Below are positions 8,501-15,200 of a DNA stretch of 15,860 nucleotides, piece by piece (within the stretch, counting starts at the first letter, position 1; each line of letters opens with the position of its first letter). The stretch lies in contig JBGPKH010000149.1 in NCBI GenBank assembly GCA_041485845.1, positions 1 through 15,860 on the forward strand. Reading direction: 5' to 3'. The position numbers were made by a program, and so were the translations under genes. Under the pieces are notes generated by a model. It had not been told where the DNA came from. It saw only the letters and a list, made by a program, of their open reading frames with translations, and searched no databases. The DNA is from OMOG01 sp041485845. GTDB taxonomy: Bacteria > Acidobacteriota > Terriglobia > Bryobacterales > Bryobacteraceae.

Positions 8501-8810
8501 CGTTGATTTGCGGGTTCGTGTTTACCTGCAGCACGATGCCCGATTGCAGGTAGGCCGCGAATCCGGGTTTCGAGACGCTCAGCCGGTACGTCCCGGGCGT
8601 CAGGTTCGGGAGCGTGTAGCCTCCATCCCCTCCGCTGAGGGTCTCGCGGACGATTCCGGTCTCCGTGTTGGTGAGCGTGATTTGGGCCTGTGCCAGCACG
8701 GCGCCGGACTGGTCCTGCACGGTTCCTGCGATCTGTGCGGATTGCGTGGCTTGTGCCCAGAGCCCATAACCGCTGCACATCGTGGCAACGGCCAAAATGA
8801 AGATCTTCAA
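5547..8810 (-). CDS. TonB-dependent receptor, Oar-like, with carboxypeptidase-regulatory domain (receptor 1)
   Basis: Outer-membrane receptor/transporter of the Oar-like TonB-dependent type, 1087 aa from a TTG at 8810. That TTG has GGAGG five bases upstream and opens a classic signal peptide (KIFILAVATMCSG...LWAQA). The next ATG upstream (8882) would put 24 unrelated residues before it. Residues about 25-105 form a CarboxypepD_reg/Ig-like domain (IAGTVQDQSGAVLAQAQITL ... GGYTLPNLTPGTYRLSVSK). A plug follows (MELPLNGRQVSQLVTLSGA, LVDGGNN, LQEFKVETSSLPANYGSQPG, VNVVTKSGGNAFHG, FGGVLGGPIRRNKVFFFGGY), then a long barrel ending in RAEAFNLFNHTRLG and a terminal Phe (LALKYVF), the usual outer-membrane assembly signal. 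It is first in an operon with the propeller and esterase, so it probably imports or binds their product. Substrate unknown. Confidence 0.93.
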   Translation of the reverse strand: MKIFILAVATMCSGYGLWAQATQSAQIAGTVQDQSGAVLAQAQITLTNTETGIVRETLSGGDGGYTLPNLTPGTYRLSVSKPGFAAYLQSGIVLQVNTNPQINVALKLGQVSEQIEVQANAAMVETRSTGVGQVIDQERVMELPLNGRQVSQLVTLSGAAADFVPTSAGQSLISNKNYPTAAAFSVAGGQGGQTLFLVDGGNNMDPISNIGLPMPFPDSLQEFKVETSSLPANYGSQPGGVVNVVTKSGGNAFHGDAFWFLRNYAFNARNFFAPTRDSLKRHQFGGVLGGPIRRNKVFFFGGYQGTREKVAPAANTNFVATAATLQGDLTGIASCNNVALRAPFVGNKVDRSLLNPVALNLLKLIPVSNDPCGKVIYGIPSSSHENQAVVRSDWQVDRKNSVFGRYFATDFQHPWSYTDNLLTLSTDASVGLADRVQTAVLGHSLILTPTTMSTFRLGFSRASVIRNLPPTAPTPASLGSKVTEGVPNYIFLNVTNYFLPVCQNCSPGPWVSTNYQLSEEIGTIRGAHQIAFGVNAANARLASFSNFQRNGNFTFNGQVTGNALADFMLGKPSSFTQNNGQIGAERLTVPSLYVQDNIRLNSHFSLNVGLRWDPFTSPLKTVPQVSIFDLGWYNAGVRSKIFTNAPAGVRFVGDEGMPGHHYFNGRMAQFAPRIGVVFDPRGAGRETIRAGYGIFYGATPLWLQAGTHAPFASPINLPQPVGGLSDPYNGALNSNPFPLPNPLPGNVQFPLFGGGLGNFKLHPKPTYMEQWNLAIQKQLTADWLLSASYLGNRTVHLEIGEPYNPAIFIPGNCTAGQYGLTAAGPCSNTSNNNNRRILYLADPAKAQYYGAVNQFGDGANANYHALLVSVQHRFTHNYTVLANYTWSHCLTESEIALNGAGSGQDPFNRHAEYANCFADHRHIFNLTSVVRSPKFTSPWAQRLAGNWQESTIFTMSSGTYSTVSVGTDNSRTGGADRPNVVGDPHAGNPTIDRWFDTSAFLVGAVGTFGNSGRSTNLGPGAWNVDVALSRSFPTAEHQRVDFRAEAFNLFNHTRLGNPVTAMNSPAYGKILSARDPRIMQLALKYVF

Positions 8811-8820
8811 GGAACCCTCC
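8811..8820 (-). promoter_or_regulatory. Shine-Dalgarno fixing a TTG start
   Basis: The minus strand reads GGAGGGTTCC directly before TTG AAG ATC TTC. The perfect GGAGG with five-base spacing, followed at once by the signal peptide, decides the TTG start of receptor 1. Confidence 0.75.
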
Positions 8821-8918
8821 AGCGCCGGAGACTGGGCGTCAACAGCAGAACATAACTTCCCCACCCCCACGAAGTCCCCCATCGGCCCCCTAATGGTGAA
8901 CGCACCTTCAAGGCTGGC

Positions 8919-8950
8919 GCAATACCTTTACGGTGGCGACACGGTAACGG
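8919..8950. promoter_or_regulatory. candidate operator upstream of receptor 1 operon
   Basis: This stretch contains TTACGGT-GGCGAC-ACGGTAA (8928-8947), preceded by GCAATACCTTTA (8919-8930). The 20-mer matches the palindrome at 12004-12023 at 15 of 20 positions, and the 12-mer matches 12012-12023 at 11 of 12. It lies about 120 bp upstream of the receptor 1 start, in the same orientation to that gene as the 12004 site has to the ThuA gene. A shared regulator binding site is inferred. Confidence 0.4.
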
Positions 8951-8957
8951 ATCGGAA

Positions 8958-9017
8958 GTGGGGCAGGTTGTCAACCTGCGGCCGATTGGCAATCGGCCAG
9001 ACGAGCGAAGCTCGGCC
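8958..9017 (+). repeat. triple-hairpin REP-like repeat, copy A
   Basis: A 60-bp element starting GTGGGG and made of three consecutive inverted repeats: GCAGGTTG/CAACCTGC (8963-8979), GGCCGATT/AATCGGCC with loop GGC (8980-8998), and CGAGC/GCTCG with loop GAA (9002-9014). It matches copy B at 58 of 60 positions in direct orientation. It sits 19 bp beyond the regulator's stop codon. The GTGG head next to a palindrome resembles the GTRG tetranucleotide of REP elements mobilised by RAYT transposases, but no such transposase gene is in the window. Confidence 0.8.
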
Positions 9018-9036
9018 GTCGCAGGCCAACCGCGTC

Positions 9037-10836
9037 CTAAGGAAGTCCCAGCCGCTCGAACAGTTGGTGGAATCGCGGACTGCCTCTGAGAGATTCCCAG
9101 CGCGGGTCCACCCGCAGCGAGATCAGTTCAAAACAACGGTCCTGGAAAGCCTTGGCCAGCCACTGAAATCCCTCGTCGGCCTGTAGCAGCGCGAAGTGGA
9201 GCGACGCCAGTTCGAATGGCGAGACGTACCGCTTCTCCGCAAGACTCAACAGTTCCCTGAGGATCCGGAGCGCATCGTCTTGTTTACCCGACAGCGCAAA
9301 GGTCCGGCCCAATGCAGCCTGCATGAGGGGGCTCTGCGGCGAAAGCTGGATGGCCCGTTGAAATGCCGCTGCGGATTCGTCGAACTCTCCTCTCTGCTCC
9401 TGGACCAGGCCGAGGATCCAGTAAGCGGGAGAAAAATGCGGGTTCAGTTCGATCGTGTGGTCGCACTGCTCCAGGGCGCCTTCGTAGTCTTGTTTGTAGT
9501 AGTAGGTGCGGGCCAGGTCGCGGGCGATGATGGATGAGATCGGATCCAGGGCCTGGGCCAGTATCATTTCTTCGCATGCCTGATCCAGCCGCCCGAGCGG
9601 CGCGAGACACGACATCGCGTACCAGTGATGCGCCGTGGGATACCTTGGATCCAACGCCAGGGCCCTTTGAAACTCGCGTTCGGCGCCGAGCCAGTCCCAA
9701 TCCTGAGTCGATTTGACGTGGGCGAGCGAAGTGTGGGCCTCGGCCGAGTTCTCATCCTGGAGGACGGCCCATGCCGCGTTTGAGGCAGCCTTGGTCCAGA
9801 CCTCCGCCGGCGCCAGCACGCCATAATGTCCCAAAAGGCTATAAGCGTCCGCCAGGCCGGAATACGCTTGCGCATACTGCGCGCTCTCCATTATGGCCTT
9901 CTCAAACAACTCCACCGCTTTGCGAAGCCCCTCCTCGGTTCGCTGATTCAGGTGATAGCGGCCTTGGACGTAGAGGTTGTACGCCGCGAGATTTTCCGTA
10001 GGGCGCCGCGCGTTCCGGCTTTGCGCACCTCCGATCAGTTCGATTTTCAACTGTTCGGCCACGGAGCGGGCCACCTCCTCCTGGACTTCGAAGATGTTGT
10101 CCAGCTTGCGATCGATCGCCCCCGACCAGACGTAGCAGCCGCTCGCCGCATCGATCAGATTGGTCGAGATCCGAGCCTCGCCGGCGGCCTTACGGACGCT
10201 CCCGGTGATGATCAGGGCCGCATTCAACCTCTCGGCCGCATCTCTCATGGCGGCCTGGGTGACGGCTGGCGCACCTTCATTCCAGGCCACCAGGCGAATC
10301 GCCTCCGTTTCCGCCAGCGTGTGAACAATTTCCTGGCTCAGTCCCTGGCAGAAATACCCCAGGTCGCCCGCGGCGCTGTGATCCGAAAACGGGAGCACGA
10401 GAACGGTATTCCGGCTGACCAGCGTTGGACTGACGGATCTTCGGACCGTCGCGCTTTTGAGCGGCCGGAAGACCGGCGCATATCCCCCTTTGGGCAGGTC
10501 GATCACCAGTTCGTCGTCCTGGCCTTCCTCGCGGTAGTAGCGCGTCAACTGTGCACGCAACCGTCTCGCCTGGACGCGCACGATGGGATCGTTTCTCGGG
10601 TCGAACGAGTCGTCCTTGCTGAAAACCTCTACCCCGACCACAAACTCCTTGAGGCGTTCCCCGCGGCCGGCGATCGTCTCCTCGACGATGAAGGTCAGGA
10701 AGCGTTTGAGCCGGTCTGCCTGGCGGAAAGCCTTGCTGGTGAGAATGCGGTTGAGTTGTCCCGCCGCCGTTACGTCGGAGTCTTTGACGGGCTCGGGCGT
10801 GGAGCCCCGTAGAGCCATAGCAACATCATATGCCAC
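9037..10836 (-). CDS. Regulator with N-terminal DNA-binding-like domain, TolB-like domain and TPR repeats
   Basis: About 599 aa, probably a cytoplasmic signal or transcription regulator. Residues 24-125 are the conserved module FLTFIVEETIAGRGERLKEF...VEVF...FDPRNDPIVRVQARRLRAQLTRYY...LPKGGYAPVF, common in Acidobacteriota regulators and resembling a winged-helix-type domain. Residues about 143-268 form a TolB-like domain (VLVLPFSDHS, AAERLNAALIITGSVRK, WSGAIDRKLDNIFEVQEEVA). From about 285 to 560 there are TPR repeats (AAYNLYVQGRYHLNQRTEEG, AYSGLADAYSLLG, AEREFQRALALDP, GALEQCDHTIELNP, FDESAAAFQRAIQLSP). The tail VDPRWESLRGSPRFHQLFERLGLP is typical of this TolB/TPR class. No transmembrane helix is evident, unlike CadC. 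It begins with GTG at 10836; an in-frame ATG at 10818 is equally possible and neither has a good Shine-Dalgarno. It lies upstream of and co-oriented with the receptor operon, so it may control it (inference). Confidence 0.82.
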   Translation of the reverse strand: MAYDVAMALRGSTPEPVKDSDVTAAGQLNRILTSKAFRQADRLKRFLTFIVEETIAGRGERLKEFVVGVEVFSKDDSFDPRNDPIVRVQARRLRAQLTRYYREEGQDDELVIDLPKGGYAPVFRPLKSATVRRSVSPTLVSRNTVLVLPFSDHSAAGDLGYFCQGLSQEIVHTLAETEAIRLVAWNEGAPAVTQAAMRDAAERLNAALIITGSVRKAAGEARISTNLIDAASGCYVWSGAIDRKLDNIFEVQEEVARSVAEQLKIELIGGAQSRNARRPTENLAAYNLYVQGRYHLNQRTEEGLRKAVELFEKAIMESAQYAQAYSGLADAYSLLGHYGVLAPAEVWTKAASNAAWAVLQDENSAEAHTSLAHVKSTQDWDWLGAEREFQRALALDPRYPTAHHWYAMSCLAPLGRLDQACEEMILAQALDPISSIIARDLARTYYYKQDYEGALEQCDHTIELNPHFSPAYWILGLVQEQRGEFDESAAAFQRAIQLSPQSPLMQAALGRTFALSGKQDDALRILRELLSLAEKRYVSPFELASLHFALLQADEGFQWLAKAFQDRCFELISLRVDPRWESLRGSPRFHQLFERLGLP

Positions 10837-10841
10837 AATCT

Positions 10842-10901
10842 GTGGGGCAGGTTGTTAACCTGCGGCCGATTGGCAATCGGCCAGCCGAGCGAAGCTCGGC
10901 C
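10842..10901 (+). repeat. triple-hairpin REP-like repeat, copy B
   Basis: Same element as copy A with two substitutions. Stems: GCAGGTT/AACCTGC (10847-10863), GGCCGATT/AATCGGCC (10864-10882) and GCCGAGC/GCTCGGC with loop GAA (10884-10900). The third stem is 7 bp here, against 5 bp in copy A. It lies only five bases upstream of the regulator's GTG start, so its structure would sit in that gene's promoter or leader. Confidence 0.8.
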
Positions 10902-10938
10902 TTGGAGTTTGACTACTTTCAGTCTGGTCCGGCATGAG

Positions 10939-10993
10939 GTGGGGCAGGCCTCCCGGCAGGCCGTTTGGCCTGCCAGCCGAGCGAAGCTCGGCC
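10939..10993 (+). repeat. triple-hairpin REP-like repeat, diverged copy C
   Basis: It shares the head GTGGGGCAGG and the tail hairpin GCCGAGC-GAA-GCTCGGC (10976-10992) with copies A and B. The middle is replaced by a different stem, GGCAGGCC-GTTT-GGCCTGCC (10955-10974). The hairpin plan is kept while the sequence changes. It begins 12 bp beyond the stop codon of the ThuA gene and could act as a 3' stabiliser or terminator of that transcript. Confidence 0.7.
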
Positions 10994-11004
10994 CCAAACG
11001 AACC

Positions 11005-11928
11005 TTATTTTGACACGGTCGTGGAGGCGGGTAGCGGCCTCGGCGTCACGTCGGCATCCGTCAATTTCAGCGCCCACCGGATCGCCTCGAAGTACATGTG
11101 ATAAACATCCGGGTTGTCCCATGTCTTCGCATCGTGAGCGAATGAGCCGTAGAACACGCGTCCCTGCCCGTACATCTTCGCCCAGGCCAGCGGGAAATCC
11201 CCGTTCTTGTTCAGGAGGTTCTGGTTGGGCGGCAGTTTGGAGGTGTCCAGCCGCAGCAGCACCCGGCTCTTCTCCCGCGAAAAGCCCTTCACCTGGTAGA
11301 ACTCGTCGGTCAGATTGAAGAGCGCGGGCAAGTGCCGGGTCGCAGGGAAGTTTGGATCCTCGTTGATCACCGCCCCCGCGACCGAGCCGTAGGGATGGTC
11401 CTGGAACTGCCCTCCCAGCATCTCGCCGAATTCGGGCCACGACATGAGCGCGGTCAAGGCCACGTGCGCGGCCACGAATCCTTTGCCCTCGTCATGCACG
11501 AACTTCAGCAAGTCCGCCTTCTGCTGGTCGTCGATGGGCACTTCCCGGTGTCCCATGAAAAAGATCGCGTCGACGTTGTTGAAACTGGGGCCGCCCGAGG
11601 CCGGCTGGCCGGTGGTCATGAGCGCGTGGTACGAAGCGATATTGGAATCGGTGCGGATGTAGGTATCCCAGAGGCCGGATTCGTACCCCAGCCGCTCGAT
11701 GGTCGCCAGCGCGTGCGATACCGAGTCGTGCTGCGCGATCCCGTTGCGCGTATCGGCCCAGGCCAGGACGACCTTCCTGCCGGGGGGCCGTCCACCGCGC
11801 CCTCCGCGGCCACCGCCTTGTCCGCGGCCGCCCTGGGGGGTCGCCGGGGGCGCATTCTGCTGGGCCCCGATCATCAGGGAGCCGCACAGTATCGCCAAAA
11901 GCGCCAAACCGAATCGTTCCTTGGTCAT
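11005..11928 (-). CDS. Secreted ThuA-domain protein
   Basis: 307-aa protein of the ThuA (trehalose-utilisation-like) superfamily, a class I glutamine-amidotransferase-like fold common in Acidobacteriota and Planctomycetota. Residues 1-22 (FGLALLAILCGSLMIGAQQ) form a signal peptide. A Gly/Arg-rich linker follows at 33-51. The domain shows VVLAWADTRNGIAQHD (53-68), VDAIFFMGHREVPIDDQQ (119-136), FVHDEGKGFVAAHVAL (143-158), FQDHPYG (175-181), and the closing PLAWAKMYGQGRVFYGSFAH (246-265) with WDNPDVYHMYFEAIRWAL. The biochemical activity of most ThuA proteins is unproven; a role in sugar metabolism is the usual suggestion. The ATG at 11928 has AGGGGG about seven bases upstream and directly precedes the signal peptide, so the longer open frame to 12015 is rejected. 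It is divergent from receptor 2. Confidence 0.88.
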   Translation of the reverse strand: MTKERFGLALLAILCGSLMIGAQQNAPPATPQGGRGQGGGRGGRGGRPPGRKVVLAWADTRNGIAQHDSVSHALATIERLGYESGLWDTYIRTDSNIASYHALMTTGQPASGGPSFNNVDAIFFMGHREVPIDDQQKADLLKFVHDEGKGFVAAHVALTALMSWPEFGEMLGGQFQDHPYGSVAGAVINEDPNFPATRHLPALFNLTDEFYQVKGFSREKSRVLLRLDTSKLPPNQNLLNKNGDFPLAWAKMYGQGRVFYGSFAHDAKTWDNPDVYHMYFEAIRWALKLTDADVTPRPLPASTTVSK

Positions 11929-12003
11929 GAGAGCCCCCTGAGCGGATCGACAGATCACCCGCGGCAATGAGAATATCACAGGGATCCGCGGGGGCGGCCG
12001 ACG

Positions 12004-12023
12004 TAACGGTGGCAATACCGTTA
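12004..12023. promoter_or_regulatory. perfect inverted repeat, candidate operator
   Basis: TAACGGT-GGCAAT-ACCGTTA has perfect 7-bp arms around a 6-bp centre and lies 75 bp upstream of the ThuA start. A related 20-mer (15/20 identical) lies upstream of the receptor 1 operon. The size and symmetry suit a dimeric transcription factor; the factor is not known. Confidence 0.5.
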
Positions 12024-12132
12024 AGCCCGGCAGCAGACGGCCACGGGCGAAACTGGCCCGTTTACCGGAAATGGGCTCGATGCCCGACGGTGTTTACATC
12101 TTGGCGCCAACGGCGCACGGCAAAGACTTAGG

Positions 12133-12157
12133 GCCGTTACTGTGCGGTTACCGTTAC
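12133..12157. promoter_or_regulatory. cluster of CCGTTA motifs upstream of receptor 2
   Basis: Within 25 bp there are GCCGTTA (12133-12139), GGTTACC (12146-12152) and an exact ACCGTTA (12150-12156), the same heptamer as one arm of the 12004 palindrome. The cluster is about 120 bp before the receptor 2 start, comparable to the distance of the related site upstream of receptor 1. Confidence 0.35.
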
Positions 12158-12272
12158 TCTCTTGTTCGTCCGAATCGGCGGATGCTAGCATTCAGACGGA
12201 CCGTCAGGCGTGCGCTCTCCCACTGAGCGCCAGGGGACTTCGACAACGTCAGTTGAAAGGGGCGCGATCAAC

Positions 12273-15200
12273 GTGAGATCGATTCGATTTGTACTGTGTT
12301 TCCTGGGGATAGTCTCCGCCATTTGGGCCCAGGCTGTTTCCACATCCCAGGTTTCCGGCGCCGTGCAGGATGCCAGCGGGGCTGCGGTTGGGGGCGCGCA
12401 AGTCAGACTCTTGCAGACCGAAACCGGCCAGGCGCGTGCCACCACCACTGCCGCCGACGGATCGTACCTCTTCCCGAATCTCGTGATCGGGCCCTACCGG
12501 ATGGAGATCTCCAAGGAGGGCTTCGCCACCTACGTTCAGACCGGCATCGTCCTCAACGTCAACACCAACCCCAGTATCGACGCCACCCTCAAGATTGGCG
12601 CGGTCAGCGAACAGGTTACGGTCGAGGCCTTGGCCGCGACTGTGGAAACCCACAGCACCGGCGTAGGTCAGATTGTCGCTCACGACGAAGTGGTGAATCT
12701 GCCCTTGAATGCGCGTGAGCCGACGCAGTTGATTCTCCTCGCCGGCGTCGCCACCACGCAAGGTACCGTCGCCAACGACCTGAACACCAACAAGAACTTT
12801 CCGACGATTACCATTTCCGTGGCCGGAGGCAACGCCAACCAGATTTCCTTCACTCTCGATGGCGGTACCGCCAACAACCCCTTCAATGGCCTGAACCAGC
12901 CGCTTCCCTTCCCCGACGCGCTTCAGGAGTTTAAGGTCGAAACGAGTTCGGTGGGCGCCCAGACCGGCCAGCATGCGGCGGCCTCGGTGACCGTCGCCAC
13001 CAGGTCCGGAACCAACGCCATTCACGGCAACTTCTTCGAGTACACCCGCAACTACCTGTTTAACGGACGGAGCGCCAACGCCCTCGTGCGCGACAGCCTG
13101 AAGCAGAACCAGTTTGGCGGCACCATCGGCGGGCCCATTATCAAGAACAAGCTGTTCTACTTTGCCGGTGCGCAGGCCACCATCAAGCGGTCGAACCCCG
13201 GCGATTCCACGGGCACGTCGATCACCCCCGAGATGCTGACCGGCGACTTTCGGGTAATTGCCTCGCTCCAATGCCAAACGCGGGCGATCACCCTCGCGGC
13301 GCCGTTCGTCGGCAATGTCATGCCAGCGTCCCAGATCGATCCGATCGCACTCAAGATTGCCAAGTTCCTCCCCACCACCAACCAGCTCGACGCCTGCGGC
13401 CACTTCAACTACGCTACCGGCGCCAATCAGCGCCAGTATCAGATCCCGGTCAAGGTCGACTACACTCTCAATGCCAAGCACAGTATGTTCGTGCGCTATA
13501 TGCTGTCGAACAACTATACTCCACTGCAGTACGACGCCGGCGACCCGCTGTTTACGGAAGGCGGCACCGGTCAGGAGAACAACATCCATTCCGTGGTGAT
13601 CGGCGACACTTATGTCATCACCCCGACGGTTGTCAGCAGCACTCATATCTCGGCGAACCGCGGTTACAACCCGCGCTTCACTCCCGAATTCAAGAGTCCC
13701 ATCGAGTTTGGGATTCCCATCACCGACTTCGTTCCGCATTCCCTGAACATGACCGTCACCAACGGTTTCAACATCGGCCAGAACCCCGGCTACTTCAACA
13801 CCCTGGACTATTCCGGCGGCGAGGATCTGACCATCATCCGGGGCAAGCACCAGATTCAGGTAGGGGCGCAGTACATTCGGGCCTATATGCACGCGCAGAA
13901 CGTTCGCGGTGTGAACGGCAACCTCAACTTCACCGGCCAGTACTCCACCGTGGGCGCAACCACCGGACTCGGCTATGCCGACATGTTCACGGGCCGGCTC
14001 AACAACTTTGGCCAGGGCAGGCCGTTTTACGACAACGACAAGTCGGACTACTACGGGCTCTACGTCCAGGACGCCTGGCGAGTGGGTCCGCATTTGAGTG
14101 TGAACCTCGGGCTGCGCTTTGAGCCCTACCTGCCGCAGCGCAATACCGACAACTATGTCGAAGCCTTCAGCATGAGTAACTTCCTCGCGAATAAAGTCGG
14201 TACTCCGCCTAAGTCGACGCCGGCCCTGACGCCGCCTCCCGGACTTATCTTCTCCGGCGATCCGGGCTATCCCCCCAACCAGCAGTACAATCACCGCTCG
14301 AATCACTGGCTGCCCCGCCTGGGAATTGTGTGGGACCCGTTCGGCGACGGCAAGACTTCCATTCGCGCATCCTACGGTTTGCTCTACGACACCCCGCACC
14401 TGTTCTTCTACACGCGTGTCTCCAACAATCCGCCGTGGGGCGCCACCACCACGCGCTCGGGCGGACCGTTCCCCCTCTCTAACCCCTGGGAAGGCTATCC
14501 CGGCGGTGATCCGTTCGTGCAAGCGCCCGGCAGCGGCAAGTCCTTCGGGTTCTTCCCGCTGGGCGGGGTTTACGCGGTGTCCGACCCGTTCCTGAAGTCG
14601 CCCCAGGTCAACACCTGGAATCTCTCGATCCAGCGGCAGATCGGTAAGTGGCTGCTTTCCGGATCTTACCTGGGCAACCACACGGCGCACCAATGGGCCG
14701 GCAGGGAACTGAATCCACAGATCTACATTCCGGGCGCCTGCTCGGCGGGACAGTACGGTTTGACGGCCGCCGGAAATTGCTCCAGCACCAGTGCCGCCAA
14801 CACCGCCGCGCGCCGCCTGCTCACCATCCTGAATCCGGCCGCGGGACCGTCCTACAACACGATCGCCTTTGTCGACGGCGGGTCCACCGCGAGCTACAAC
14901 GCCTTGCTCCTGTCCGCGCAGCACCGCATGTCCAACAACTTCAGCGTTCTCGCCAATTGGACCTGGTCGCACTGCATCGCCGACCCCTCCACTACCGAGA
15001 TCACCGGCGCGAACTATGTGAACCCCAACAACCGTGCCGCCGACCGCTCCAACTGTAGTGCCGACCATCGTCAGCAGATAAACATTTCCGGCGTGCTTAC
15101 TTCGCCCAAAGTGAACGGACGGTGGCTGGGTCTGCTGGTCAACGGTTGGCAGGCATCGCCGATCTTCCGTTGGAGCACCGGCAACCTGACTTCGGCGACC

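Larger units (their letters stand above)
11929..12272. promoter_or_regulatory. divergent intergenic region between ThuA gene and receptor 2
   Basis: A 344-bp gene-free stretch that must hold promoters for both flanking genes. Visible elements: the palindrome at 12004-12023; an imperfect inverted repeat CCCGTTT-ACCGG-AAATGGG (12058-12076); the 10-bp palindrome TTGGCGCCAA near 12102-12111; CCGTTAC-type repeats at 12133-12157; palindrome ATGCTAGCAT (12182-12191); and GACGG-A-CCGTC (12195-12205). A weak -35/-10 pair toward receptor 2 can be drawn as TTGTTC (from 12162) and TAGCAT, 18 bp apart, but I give it little weight. AAAGGGG at 12256-12262 is the likely Shine-Dalgarno for the GTG at 12273. 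No small ORF here is convincing. Confidence 0.55.

Noticed and set aside
8958..10993. CRISPR array suggested by repeated palindromic units
   Set aside because: Only three copies, very unequal spacing (one gap is a whole gene) and no spacers or cas genes; they fit dispersed REP-like repeats.
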